Origin: SSF14 sp037045585
Lineage (GTDB): Bacteria > Actinomycetota > Acidimicrobiia > Acidimicrobiales > Microtrichaceae
Direction: 5' to 3'
DNA: 64,000 nucleotides
NCBI GenBank assembly: GCA_037045585.1
Contig: JBAOIR010000089.1
Span: 1-64,000 of the forward strand
Every line of letters starts with the position of its first letter. The first letter of the stretch is position 1. Of the stretch, positions 1 through 10,705 are shown piece after piece. The notes under the pieces are model-generated. The model was not told the DNA's origin. It worked only from the letters and a program-made list of their open reading frames with translations, and did not search any database. The position numbers were made by a program, and so were the translations under genes.

Positions 1-1
1 A

Positions 2-664
2 GAAGATTCTTTTGACATGGAAGGTGTTTGGTCAATTAGTTCAAACCAATTAGCAAATTTGCTAAGAGATACAGACTCTTATGTAGCAACAGAATCTAAA
101 GAAAAAACTTTTGGAGCTTATGTAGATTCTAGAAATACTGCATTAATGTATGCTCTTCCAAGTAATTCATTTAGTGTTTATTCAGAGCTATTAGAGGAAT
201 TATCAGGTGTTGATTTGGAAGATGCACTTACTTTCGTAGACTTTATTGGGGTAAATCCAAAATACTTTCAATTTCAAAGAATGCTAATTGGTTACTTTAA
301 TCAAAGATTTCAGCAGTTTGATGTACCTATAAATGCAAACCCAATAAATATAATTAAAGATAATATAACCTATGAAGGTTACATATCTGACCGTCAATCA
401 AGAGGTGAGGTTCTTAATATTGATATCACTAACTCTGCTTTTAGAGAAGTTTTGGAAGACTTTGCTCGAAGAACAGAAATGAAAATGGCTCCTAAACAAG
501 AGCTCAGTAATTTTGTAAGTACTTTAAACCGATATGCTAATAATATAATTCACGAACAAATATCTCTAGGCTTGCCGCTTTTAAACATTAAACAAAAGAT
601 AATTCTAATATTTAAGCTAAGAAACATTTTAACCAGAAGATTTGGTTTAAATAATTCAATTTAG
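2..664 (+). CDS. Unrecognised protein, 3' part (AT-rich segment)
   Basis: The reading frame is open from the first bases of the window and closes at 662-664, so this is the C-terminal part of a longer protein; the first in-frame ATG is at 17. The visible 215 residues are soluble-looking, rich in Asn, Ile and Phe, with no signal peptide or obvious catalytic motif. The last 40 residues are basic and hydrophobic (IILIFKLRNILTRRFG). Base use is AT-rich, like the two genes that follow and unlike everything after 3.65 kb. I do not recognise the family. It is followed by about 115 bases of AT-rich spacer before the oxidoreductase genes. Confidence 0.6.
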   Translation, partial: EDSFDMEGVWSISSNQLANLLRDTDSYVATESKEKTFGAYVDSRNTALMYALPSNSFSVYSELLEELSGVDLEDALTFVDFIGVNPKYFQFQRMLIGYFNQRFQQFDVPINANPINIIKDNITYEGYISDRQSRGEVLNIDITNSAFREVLEDFARRTEMKMAPKQELSNFVSTLNRYANNIIHEQISLGLPLLNIKQKIILIFKLRNILTRRFGLNNSI

Positions 665-778
665 TTAAAATAATACTGCTTCCTATAGATAATTACTTTT
701 GATATCCTTGTTATGTCACATCGTTTTTCGCAGATCTAGTTTTAAATGTTTTTAAGTTTAGTATTGTCAATATAGTTA

Positions 779-3009
779 ATGCATAATCGATTTTCACTAA
801 AAATAGTAGGTAGATCTGGTAAGGGGTAAACGTCCTTGGAGAAATGCTAGCCAAGGGCTTAAAAAGAAGCGGGTATTATGTTTTTGGGTATAGAGAATAT
901 CCATCTTTGATTCAGGGAGGTCATTCAACCTATCAAATAGATATTTCAAATAGTCCCGTACTATCTTCTACCAAAAAAATAGACCTGCTTGTAGTCTTAA
1001 ATAAACAAGGCACACAGTGGCATCAAGATGAACTTAACCCTAACAGCTACATTATTCATGATATAGATAATCCAAGAATAAATGATTCTGAATACCAATC
1101 ACTCAAAAACTTAAATACAAAATTAATTTACATACCTGGGTTTCAATTATCCAAAGAACAAGGTGGTAACGAGCTAACGGCTAACATGGTTCTATTAGGT
1201 TCAATTTGGAATTTGCTAGGGCTTGAACACAAAAAACTAATCGAAATTGTTAAAGATACTTTTAAAGATAAGCCAAAATTATTGGAAATAGATTTAAGTT
1301 GCGCAAATATCGGATTTGAATACAAGTACAATTTAAATTTGCCTTTAACACGTAGAGTTTTAAAACCACTTGAAGTTAGTGATGAACAAAAGGTTGAACT
1401 ACACTATTCAAATTTTGCCAACTTGAAAATGATAAAGTTTGCATCACATTATCACCAAACCGATTCTTACTTGATGTCCGGAAACGAATCCATATCATTA
1501 GGAGCAATTAATAGTGGAGTAAGAATTTTTTACTCTTACCCAATGACTCCAACCAGTTCTATAATGACAGTTTTGTCAGAATATGCACCAGAAAGTGGAA
1601 TTATAGTAAAACAGGCAGAAGATGAAATAACAGCAGCTGCAATGGCAATAGGGTCAATGCATATGGGAACTCGAGCTTTAACAGCAACTTCGGGCGGTGG
1701 TTTTGATTTAATGACAGAACATTTAAGTTTATCTGCCATGATAGAAGTCCCATTTGTAGTTGTTTTAGGTCAAAGACCTGGGCCTGCAACAGGATTACCT
1801 ACTTGGACAACTCAAGGCGATTTAATGCTATCCATTTTTTCAGGACATGGAGAATTTAGCAGGTGTGTAATTGCAGTAAAAGATGCACAAGATTCATTTT
1901 ATGCGATTCAAGAGGCAATGAACATTGCAGATGAATACCAAATTCCAGTAGTTGTTTTGACAGATAAGTTAGTAGCTGAAAGTATTTATCAAGTTCCTCA
2001 ATTAGATACAAATAAAATTCAAATTTCCAGAGGTAAATTGATATTGGATACCAATAAAGCGTCTCAACTTTTATCTTCTGATAGATATCAGTTTACACAA
2101 GATGGCATATCTGAAAGATGGCTCCCTGGTACAAAAGCTGCAGACTTTAATGCAAATAGTGATGAACATGATGAAGAGGGAAATGTTACAGAAGATGCTG
2201 AAATGGCATCTAAAATGATTCAAAAAAGATTATTAAAAGAGCAAACACTACTTTCAAGATTACCTAAACCAGAATTTCATAAAAACAAAGCAAATGGAAA
2301 AGAAAATATAAAGATTGTATCTTGGGGTAGCAATTTTGGAGTTGTGCAAGATGCAATGTCGGAATTAGAAAAAGAAGATATTAGTGTAGAAAACCTTCAC
2401 TTTAAATATATTTGGCCTTTAAAAACAGAAGAACTAGAAAAATTTGTAGATGAAAATACGATAATCATAGAAACAAATCATAATGGTCAATTTGCTCAAT
2501 TAATTAGAATGCAAACGGGTTTAAATATTAAACATAAAATTTTGAAGTGGGACGGCAGACCGTTTTTTGTAGACGATTTGATAAACCAAATAAAATCTAA
2601 GTTAACTAGTCCGGATAAGATTATGGTCAAAAGTGCAGGCGGACTTGTAAGAAATTCTGCGGGTAAATTTATTCTAGTAAGTCAAAGTTCTACAAGTGTA
2701 ACAATTCCAAAGGGGCATGTTGAAGAAGGAGAGACTAATTTAGAAGCTGCTAAGAGAGAGATATTTGAGGAAACAGGTATTAAAGATCTTAGATTAATTA
2801 AAAGTATGGGAACTATAACTAGAATAGCTGGAGATAATCCTAATAAAATTAAGAATATTGAGGTGTTTTTATTCGAAACATCGGAAAAACTACTCAATCC
2901 TAAAGAAGAAAGAGTAAAAGCGGAATGGGTAAGCTATGAAGAATTACTAAATAAATTAACTTACAAAGAGGATCAAGAATTTTTTAAAACTTTAACCCAA
3001 AAAATATAA
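779..3009 (+). CDS. korA: 2-oxoacid:ferredoxin oxidoreductase alpha subunit (gamma-alpha fusion) with C-terminal Nudix domain; frameshifted near codon 15
   Basis: Catalyses CoA-dependent oxidation of 2-oxoacids with ferredoxin, together with the beta subunit that follows. The N-terminal ~190 residues are the gamma domain (YYVFGYREYPSLIQGGHSTY). The alpha domain follows with GNESISLGAINSG, YSYPMTPTSSIM, EDEITAAAMAIG and TATSGGGFDLM. A Nudix domain occupies roughly the last 120 residues, with an intact box (G-x5-E-x7-RE-I-x-EE-x-G-I) near codon 624-646 counted from the ATG at 844. From 844 the protein would lack the start of the gamma domain. An ATG at 779 reads MHNRFSLKIVGRSGKG and then shifts at the G run near 823-826 into the main frame, so one lost G best explains the break. 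Gamma-alpha fusions are common in KorA; the Nudix tail is unusual. The beta gene starts one base after the stop. Confidence 0.88.
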
Positions 3010-3010
3010 T

Positions 3011-3645
3011 ATGAGCTGTAGTCCAAATTACAATTTAGAAAAAGGTAGAGTCAAAATATCGGACTACTATTCTCAGGTTCAGCCAACATGGTGTAGTGGT
3101 TGTGGAGATTATGCAATTTGGGCTTCGTTAAAACGTGCTTTGGTAGAACTTGATATTGCTCCTCATGAAGTACTGCTCTGTTTTGATATTGGTTGTAATG
3201 GGAATATGAGTGATAAGATTAAAGGTTACAGAATTCATTCCTTGCATGGCAGAGTTTTGCCTTTGGCTGAAGGTGCAAAAATTGCGAATCCTAATGTTAA
3301 GGTTATTGCAATATCTGGAATATGGAGCTGCGTATTCAGAAGGAATAAACCACTTTATAAATAGCATTAGAAACAATTACCCCATAACCTTTTTAGTTCA
3401 TAATAATGGGAACTATGGTCTTACCACGGGCCAAGCGTCCGCAACTACACCACAGGGGGCAAAAAGAAATTCCAGTCCGCTTGGCCCGACTGCAGAAACT
3501 TTAAACCCGGTAGAACTAGCATTGTCTTTAAACCCAAGTTTTGTTGCAAGAGGGTTTAGTGGAAACATCCATCAGTTAACTGAAATTATAAAATCTGCAA
3601 TAATTGCGCAAGAAAAAGGTTTTGCTTATGTAGATATTTTGCGTC
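3011..3645 (+). CDS. korB: 2-oxoacid:ferredoxin oxidoreductase beta subunit, frameshifted and truncated at the GC junction
   Basis: TPP-binding beta subunit partner of the preceding gene. WCSGCGDYAIW near residue 28 is the usual Cys-containing start, followed by LLCFDIGCNGNM and the NYGLTTGQASATTP motif. The frame breaks near 3,320-3,330, exactly where the conserved GDGAAY TPP/Mg motif should lie, and resumes as AAYSEGINHFINSI. A one-base indel is the simplest reason. The protein runs on to AYVDIL and then abruptly becomes GC-rich code unrelated to the family. Family members are about 280-370 residues and continue with a conserved Cys region, so roughly the last third or more is missing. Confidence 0.85.
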
Positions 3646-3650
3646 GGCGT
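3640..3650. other. Junction between AT-rich and GC-rich DNA
   Basis: Within about ten bases the sequence changes from AT-rich code (…gtagatattttg) to very GC-rich code (cgtcggcg…). The beta-subunit gene is cut on the left and a GGDEF-domain gene on the right. The left reading frame happens to run across the join for some 50 codons. No inverted repeat, integrase, tRNA or target duplication is visible at either side. An assembly or library chimera is the best explanation; a true recombination cannot be excluded from sequence alone. Confidence 0.8.
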
Positions 3651-4255
3651 TCCACGACGCTGCCGATCGGGCGCTGTTGTGATCAGCTCACGGGTCTGGG
3701 CAACCGTCTCGCGTGGACGAGGCCGTGTCCCGGGTCGAGCGCCGGACCGGCACGGTCGGGGTCATCATGCTCGATGTCGACTGGCTCAAGGTCGTGAACG
3801 ACGACTACGGGCACGAGGCGGGAGACCGGCTCCTGCGGGTGGTGGCGGGGGTCCTCGACGCCGTGGTGCCCGACGACGCGACGGTGTGTCGACTGGGTGG
3901 CGACGAGTTCGGTGTGCTGCTGGTGGACAGCGATCTCGTCGAGGCCGATCGGGTCGCGGGGTTCATCCGTGCCGGGCTGGCGGCGTGCGCGCCGGTGCAC
4001 GACACGGTGGTCTCGGCGTCGATCGGCACGGCGGCGTCGCACGGGCCCGGTTCGGTGCAGGCCGCCCTGCACGACGCCGACCGTGACATCTACCGCCACA
4101 AGGCGGCGCGTGGCCGGAGTCGGTCGCGGCCTCGTTCACATGACCCTCCCGGGACCTCGGGGGATCGCAGAGCGAACAGGTGTTCGGTAGGGTCGGGGTA
4201 TGGGGTTCAACAACCCGGATGTTCCGTGGAAGGAGATCGAGCGAGCGCTCAGTGA
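3651..4255 (+). CDS. GGDEF-domain (diguanylate cyclase) C-terminal fragment, frameshifted
   Basis: GGDEF domains make cyclic di-GMP from GTP. The fragment starts just after the junction with DQLTGLGNRLAW, shifts frame at a shortened G run near 3,712, and continues with VGVIMLDVDWLKVVNDDYGH, then the intact active-site loop RLGGDEFGVLL and the late motif ASIGTA with DADRDIYRHK. The N-terminal part, which would carry any sensor domain, is missing because of the join. The C-terminus overlaps the start of dnaE2 by about 55 bases in this frame, which suggests a further indel near the true stop. The metal and substrate residues of the signature are present. Confidence 0.8.
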
Positions 4256-7200
4256 CCGTCGACCCGCGGGCGGAAACGGCCGCCATGCGGGCGATCACCG
4301 AACCAAGGCCCGGGACGAGGAGCACCCCGGCGACGGGGGCGACGCCCCGGCGTGGTCGCGCAAGCGGGCCGCCCTACGTCCCCGCCGAGCCGGTGGTGCC
4401 GGCGATCGTGCGGTAGGTGGGCCCCCGCCCGGCTGCCCTACGCCGAGCTGCACTGCCACTCGAACTTCAGCTTCCTCGACGGCGCCTCGCACCCCGAGGA
4501 GCTGGTCGAGGAGGCCGCCCGCTTGGGGCTCGAGGCCATCGGCATCTGCGACCACAACGGCTTCTACGGGGTCGTGCGGTTCGCCGAGGCAGCACGGGTG
4601 GTGGGCATCCCCACCGTGTTCGGGGCGGAGCTGACGCTCGGGGCAGCCTCGAACACGGTCGCGACGGTCGATCCCGATCCCGACGGCAAGCACCTGGTCG
4701 TGATGGCCCGCAACCCCACGGGGTACGCCCGGCTGGCCCGGGCCATCAGCGTCGCCCAGATGGCCGGCGAGAAGAACGCCCCGCGCATCACGTTCGAGGA
4801 GTTGGCGGTGACCCTGCGGGGCACGTCGGGTGGCTCGGGCAACATCGGTCGGGGCGACCACCTGGTGCTCACGGGGTGCCGCAAGGGCACGGTGCCCGCC
4901 GCGCTGGTCGCCGACGGTCCGGCGGCGGCCGAACGTGAGCTCCGGCGACTCGTCGACACGTTCGGGCGGGAGAACGTGGCCGTCGAGATCTGGGATCACG
5001 GTGATCCCCTCGACGGTCCCCGCAACGACGCCCTCGTCGAGATCGCCCTGCGGCAGGGGTGCGAGATCGTGGCGACGAACAACGTCCACTACGCCACCCC
5101 CGACCAGCGGCGGCTGGCGACGGCGCTGGCGGCGGTCCGCTCCCGTCGCAGTCTCGACGAGCTCGACGGGTGGATCCCGGGCGGGGGAGCGGCCCACCTC
5201 CGGTCCGGGGCCGAGCAGGCCCGGAGGTTCGCGAGGTATCCCGGAGTGGTCGACGCCGCTGCCCGCCTCGGTCTGGAGTGCGCGTTCGACCTCCGGCTGG
5301 TGGCTCCGCAGCTGCCGCCGTATCCGTGTCCGGCCGGACCCGACGGTCGTCCGCTCACCGAGATGCAGTTCCTCCGTCAACTGGTGGTCGAGGGTTCGGA
5401 ACGTCGTTACGGATCACCAGGTTCTATGAAAATGGCCAAGTTCGAGGCCATGCACGGCAAGAACCCTCAACCTCAACTCGACCATGAGCTCGACCTGATC
5501 GAGTCGCTCGGGTTCGCCGGGTACTTCCTGATCGTGTGGGACATCGTCGCGTTCTGCGAGCGCAACGGCATCCTCTGCCAAGGTCGCGGCTCGGCCGCGA
5601 ACTCGGCGGTCTGCTACGCGCTGGGCATCACCAACGCCGATGCCATCGCCCTCGGACTCCTGTTCGAGCGGTTCCTGTCGCCCGAGCGCGACGGGCCGCC
5701 CGACATCGACATCGACATCGAATCGAACCGGCGCGAAGAGGTCATCCAGTACGTCTACGAACGGTACGACCGCGCCCACGCCGCCCAGGTCGCCAACGTG
5801 ATCACCTATCGGGCGAAGTCGTCGATCCGCGACATGGCCCGGGCGCTCGGGTACGCACCGGGCCAGCAGGATGCCTGGTCGAAGGAGACCGACCGGTGGG
5901 GCAGCCTCCCCGAGGTCGGCACCCAGGCCGAGCACGACATGACGGTCCCCGACGTCGTGTTGGAGATGGCGAACGAGGTGCTGCACTTCCCCCGGTCATC
6001 TCGGCATCCATTCGGGCGGCATGGTCATCTGCGACCGGCCCGTCATCGAGGTGTGTCCCACCGAGTGGGGGCGTATGGAGAACCGATCGGTCCTGCAGTG
6101 GGACAAAGAGGACTGCGCTGCGGTCGGGCTCGTGAAGTTCGACCTGCTGGGCCTCGGCATGCTGGGTGCTCTCCACGAGACGCTCGACCTCATCGAACAA
6201 CACCACGGCGAGCGCATCGACCTGTCGCAGCTCCCCCAGGACGACGACGTCTACGACATGATCTGCGAGGCCGACACCATCGGGGTGTTCCAGATCGAGT
6301 CACGGGCACAGATGGCCACGCTGCCCCGCCTGCGGCCCCGCACGTTCTACGACCTGGTGGTCGAGGTGGCGCTGATCCGCCCCGGCCCCATCCAGGGTGG
6401 GTCGGTGCACCCCTACATCCGGCGGCGCAACGGCCAGGAACCCGTCACCTACCTCCACCCGCTCCTCGAGAACTCCCTGGCCAAGACCCTCGGGGTGCCG
6501 CTGTTCCAGGAGCAGCTCATGCAGATGGCGATCGACGTCGCCGGCTTCACCCCGTCGGAGGCCGACCAGCTGCGCCAGGCGATGGGCTCGAAGCGTTCGG
6601 TGGAACGTATGGAACGCCTCCGGCAGCGGCTCTACGAGGGGATGGCCGTCAACGGCATCGAGGGCGACGTCGCCGATCAGCTCTACGAGAAGCTCGTCGC
6701 CTTCGCCAGCTACGGCTTTCCCGAGAGCCACTCGGTGAGCTTCGCCTACATCGTGTACTCGTCGTGCTGGCTCAAGTACCACTACCCGGCCGCGTTCTGT
6801 ACCGGCCTGTTGCGCTCCCAGCCCATGGGCTTCTACTCGCCGCACTCGCTGGTGCAGGACGCCCGGCGTCACGGGGTGATCGTTCGCAGTCCCGACGTCG
6901 ACGCGTCGAGCTGGCAGGCCGATCTCGAGCCGTGCGACGAATCCACCGGTGGGTTCGCCGTCCGGCTCGGCCTCAACTACGTCCGCCACATCGGCGATGA
7001 GCTCGCCCAGGAGCTCGACGCCGGCCGGCCCTACATCTCCATCGAGGATGTCGCCCGCCGGGGGAGCAGTGCCCCCGGCGGGGTCCGGCGCAACGCGCTC
7101 GAGGCCCTGGCCACTGCCGGGGCGTTCCAATGTTTCTCCCACCCCGAAACGCGTCGCGGATCAATTGCCGAACCGCAAGGCTCGCGGCGCGTTTCCGGGA

Positions 7201-7736
7201 AGGGAGCGGGGAAGGATCGGGATCGACGGCGCGACCTGTGGACCGCCGGGGCAGCGGCGGCGAGCAGCCCCGACCGTCTGGCCGGCATCGTCGTCGGCCT
7301 CGACGCCCCGCAGTTGCCGTTCATGACCGAGCAGGAGGAGGCGGTCGCCGACCTGTGGGCGACCGGCGTGTCCGCCGAGGGCCACCCCACCCGGTTCGTC
7401 CGTCCGCACCTCGACTCGTTGGGGGTGATCACCGCCGCCGAGCTGCGCACCGCCGAGGCCGAACGCAACGTCGCCGTCGCCGGGGTGGTGACCCACCGAC
7501 AGCGCCCGGCGACCGCCGGGGGCACGATGTTCATCAACCTCGAGGACGAGACGGGCCTCATCAACATCGTGTGTTCCCTCGGGTGCTGGACCCGCTACCG
7601 CGTCGTCGCCCGGCGGGCACCGGCGCTCCTCGTCCGGGGTCGGCTCGAACGGGCCGAGGGAGTGGTCAACGTCATCGCGCACAGCATCCACACGCTGCCG
7701 GTGGCGGCGGCGAACCCATCGCGCGATTTCCGCTGA
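4200..7736 (+). CDS. dnaE2: Error-prone DNA polymerase III alpha-like (ImuC/DnaE2), three frameshifts
   Basis: C-family polymerase of the mutasome used in damage-tolerant synthesis with ImuA/ImuB. It starts MGFNNPDVPWKEIERAL at ATG 4200, as in actinobacterial DnaE2. The frame shifts near 4,367 and 4,410 before the PHP domain (YAELHCHSNFSFLDGASHP), runs through QGRGSAANSAVCYALGIT and the catalytic PPDIDIDIES, shifts again near 5,995, and continues from GGMVICDRPVIEV through the fingers and thumb to a C-terminal OB fold (TMFINLEDETGLINIVC). Total length is about 1,178 codons, slightly above the usual ~1,080-1,130; a ~30-residue stretch around 7,135-7,235 has no counterpart that I recall and may hide paired indels. 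ImuA and ImuB are not in the window. Confidence 0.92.
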
Positions 7737-7816
7737 TTCCTGCCGGATTCCCGCCGAATCGGGGGACCCCGTGGTTACGATTCCTGGCATCCGCCCCCGC
7801 CTCTCAGGAGACCGCC

Positions 7817-8542
7817 ATGCCCATCCACGGTTCGATGTTCCAGGAGTTCCAGGAGACGACGGGGCAGGACCCCTTCACCCTGCAGAACAAGAAGCTCCTC
7901 AAGATCCACATGCAGTACGGGCCCGTGAACGCCCGCACCGGTTCGATGGTCGCCTACCAGGGCGACGTCCGGTTCGAGAACACCGGGTCCGGTGGTCTCA
8001 ACAAGATGCTCAAGAAGGCCGTCACCGGCGAGGGTGTCAACGTCATGCAGTGCACCGGCACCGGTGAACTGTTCGTCGCCGACATGGCCTCGGAGATCCA
8101 GGTCTTCTACCTGGAGAACGACACGATCTCGTGCAACGGGGCGAGCATCCTCGCCTTCTCCGGATCGATCGAGTGGGACATCCAGCGCATCGGCGGCGGC
8201 ATGGCCGGCGCCATGGCCGGGGGCATGTACAACGTGACGCTGCGCGGCACCGGCTACGTGGCGGTGACCACCAAGGGCGACCCGGTGGTGCTCGACGTGT
8301 CGGGCCCGCCCACCTTCGCCGACCCCAATGCGGTGGTGTTGTGGACCTCGGGTGTCCAGATGAACATCAAGACCGACTCCGGCGGCCTCAAGTCGATGGT
8401 CCGTGGCGGCACCGGTGAGATGTTCCAGATGGGCTTCAGCGGCCAGGGCTACGTGATGGTGCAGCCGGCCGAGAACGTCGTGACGACCGGCGGGCAACAG
8501 GCCGGTGGCGGCGGACTGCTCGGCGGCATCATGGGTCAGTAG
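7817..8542 (+). CDS. AIM24 family protein
   Basis: A 241-residue beta-rich protein of the AIM24/TIGR00266 family, named after a yeast mitochondrial protein; the bacterial function is not established. The start ATG is preceded by AGGAG at 7806-7810. The sequence shows repeated short beta-strand blocks with Gly turns (GTGELFVADMASEIQVFYL, VTLRGTGYVAVTTKGDPV) and a Gly-rich C-terminus (GGGGLLGGIMGQ) typical of the family. No signal peptide or membrane segment. It lies 80 bases after dnaE2 and reads in one intact frame. Confidence 0.85.
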   Translation: MPIHGSMFQEFQETTGQDPFTLQNKKLLKIHMQYGPVNARTGSMVAYQGDVRFENTGSGGLNKMLKKAVTGEGVNVMQCTGTGELFVADMASEIQVFYLENDTISCNGASILAFSGSIEWDIQRIGGGMAGAMAGGMYNVTLRGTGYVAVTTKGDPVVLDVSGPPTFADPNAVVLWTSGVQMNIKTDSGGLKSMVRGGTGEMFQMGFSGQGYVMVQPAENVVTTGGQQAGGGGLLGGIMGQ

Positions 8543-8653
8543 TCGGCACGACCGAGGGGTGATGCCCCGCAGTCCGGCGATCTGCTGAACTGTGACGGCG
8601 TCTCGGCACACGAGACGTCAAGTTGGGTTCCCGAAAGGCCGATACTCAGGCGA

Positions 8654-10044
8654 GTGCGAATCACGTCCGCTTCCCCACGAACGATCGGATGCGCCTGCTT
8701 CGCCGCGGCCGCGCTGATGGTGGGCGCGGCGTGGCACGGCGCCCCGGCGGGAGCGACGACCTCCTCGGCGGCCCAACCGTCGCCGAGTGGGGTCGCGACC
8801 GTCCCGACCGCCCCGACCACCTCGACCACCTCGACCACCTCGACTGCGCCGGCCACCAGGACCGGTGACGGGGCCGGCGACTCGATCGACGTGCTCCGCG
8901 CCGACGCCGACCAGGTGCGCGCGCCGCGCTCGCTGACACGGCGGCGAAGCGCAGTGCGGCCCAGGCGCAGCTGGCGACCGTCCGGGCGGAGGCCGCGGCG
9001 GCCACGGCGGCGGCGACCGAGGCGGAGGCCGCGGAGCAGGCGGCAGCGGCGAAGGCACGCCGGCTCGACACCGAGGCGAAGGCCGCCGCCGTCCATGCGT
9101 TCGTCGGGAGCGGTCGTGATGTCCCGCTGGGCATGCTGGTCGACGACGACACCCACGACGCTGCGTGGGAAGCCACGGTGCTGCGCTATCAGGCCGAGCA
9201 GCTCAGCGATCTGCTCGCCCGTCAGCAGGCGGCGCACGACCAGCTGAAGCAGCAACGGCGGGCCCGCGAGGCGGCGGCAGCAGCGGCCATCGAGGCCGAG
9301 CAACGGGCGGTGACCCAGGTGGACGCGCTGATCCGGCTCGAGAACGACCAGACCGCGCTCGTCGCCGGTGTCGACGAGCGGCTGGAGTCGGCGCTGTCGG
9401 AGGCCGCTGCGCTCGCGGCGATCGACGAGCAGGCGGCGGCAACACTCGCGTCCCAGGAGCAGGATCTGGCCTCGGCCGCAGCGCTGAGCGTCAGCTCGCC
9501 GCCCGCCGCGACGCCGGTGGCAGCGCGGCCGGCTGTGAAGGCACCGACGACGACGGCGCCCGCTTCCACGATCCCTCCCGGCCCGTCCGCCCCGGCGACG
9601 ACCGCTCCCACCCCGACCACGGTGCCGTCGGGCCCGACCCCGTCGCCGGCGCCCGTCGACACCGTCAACGTGGGTGGCTTCATCGTGGCCCGCTCGATCG
9701 GCGACCAGTTGGGGCGGATGCTCGCCGCGGCGCAAGGCGCCGGGCTGTCGCTGGGCGGCAGCGGGTACCGCGACGTCAACGTCCAGATCGACCTCCGCCG
9801 CCAGCACTGCGGCACGACCGACTACGACATCTGGCTGAAGCCGGCATCGCAGTGCTCGCCGCCGACGGCGATTCCCGGCCGTTCGATGCACGAGAAGGGG
9901 TTGGCCATCGATCTCACGTGCTCGGGCGGGCTGATCCGCGATCGTGCCAGCCCGTGCTTCGCGTGGCTCGCGGCGAACGCCGCCGGGTTCGGGTTCTACA
10001 ACCTGCCGTCGGAGCCGTGGCACTGGAGCACGAACGGCAACTGA
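8654..10044 (+). CDS. Secreted VanY-type D-Ala-D-Ala carboxypeptidase with coiled-coil and Thr/Pro linker, one frameshift
   Basis: Likely trims peptidoglycan stem peptides outside the cell. A GTG start gives a signal peptide (AAALMVGAAWHGAPAGA) and a Thr-rich linker built on a tandem ACCTCG-type repeat near 8818-8845. The frame shifts near 8,925 and continues as an Ala/Glu-rich coiled coil of some 170 residues (TAAATEAEAAEQAAAAKA), a Pro/Thr linker, then a peptidase M15B domain with the zinc motifs SMHEKGLAIDL and EPWHWSTNG. A coiled coil plus a wall-hydrolase domain is the layout of many actinobacterial wall enzymes. The exact start is not certain; an AGG four bases upstream is a weak ribosome site. 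Confidence 0.82.
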
Positions 10045-10066
10045 CGCTGGTCGGCTCTGGACCGGA

Positions 10067-10642
10067 TCAGGACAGGTCGATGTCGCGGAGCTTGACCGCG
10101 GGGATGCCACCGACGATCGTGCCCGGCTCGACGTCCTTGGTCACCACCGCGTTGGCGGCCACGATCACGTTGTCGCCGATCGTGACGCCCTTGAGCACGG
10201 TCACCTTGTCGCCGAGCCACACGTTGGAGCCGATCCGGATCGGGTCGGCGGTGAACTCGAGGTTCTCGACGACGAGGGCACCGTTCTCGACGTGGGTGCG
10301 GTGGTCGTGGTCGAGGATCGACACACCGGCGGCGATGACCACGTTGTCGCCGATCTCGATCGACTCGTGGGCGACGATGCGCGAGAAGCTGTTGACGAAC
10401 ACGTTGGTGCCGAGGACGAGCGAGCCGCTCGACGCGACGAGCACGTCGTTGCCGGTCACGAACTTGTGCCCGATCCGCATCGAACCACCGGGCCGCACCT
10501 GAATCGAGGAACGACGGCCCAGCAGCCCGCGGCCGCCGGTCGTGAGTCGGCCCCGCAACACACCGGCATAGGCCTGGAACCGAGCCCAGCGATAGCAGTT
10601 GTAGGCGAGGAGGGCATCGATTCGTGGCATGGCGGGATCCAT
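10067..10642 (-). CDS. Hexapeptide-repeat (LbH) acyltransferase
   Basis: About 191 residues. The C-terminal two thirds are left-handed beta-helix hexapeptide repeats (IGDNVVIAAGVSI, IRIGSNVWLGDKVTVL, IGDNVIVAANAVVTKDV) ending in the common PGTIVGGIPAVKLRDI. DHDHRTH contains the usual catalytic His of maltose/galactoside-type O-acetyltransferases. The start is MDPAMPRIDAL at 10642, or the second Met at 10630. It converges with the peptidase gene, with 22 bases between stops. Substrate unknown; probably a sugar or surface glycan. The longer open frame upstream to 11068 overlaps helD and is not supported. Confidence 0.83.
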   Translation of the reverse strand: MDPAMPRIDALLAYNCYRWARFQAYAGVLRGRLTTGGRGLLGRRSSIQVRPGGSMRIGHKFVTGNDVLVASSGSLVLGTNVFVNSFSRIVAHESIEIGDNVVIAAGVSILDHDHRTHVENGALVVENLEFTADPIRIGSNVWLGDKVTVLKGVTIGDNVIVAANAVVTKDVEPGTIVGGIPAVKLRDIDLS

Positions 10643-10705
10643 CGTGGCAGAAATTGCCGTCGATCCGGTTCTCCCCGGCGCTAGAACTTCCCTCTGTGAA
10701 TTCCC

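Noticed and set aside
1..3645. Alternative genetic code (UGA as sense codon) in the AT-rich part
   Set aside because: Trp is coded by TGG where motifs require it and the genes end in TAA or TAG; no in-frame TGA is needed to complete a motif.
3210..3797. Fusion protein of korB and GGDEF across the GC junction
   Set aside because: The continuous frame is accidental: both parts are truncated mid-domain, and composition flips at the join.
8815..8850. Tandem ACCTCG repeat as a regulatory array
   Set aside because: It lies inside the Thr-rich linker of the VanY-like peptidase and is explained by coding TSTTSTT.
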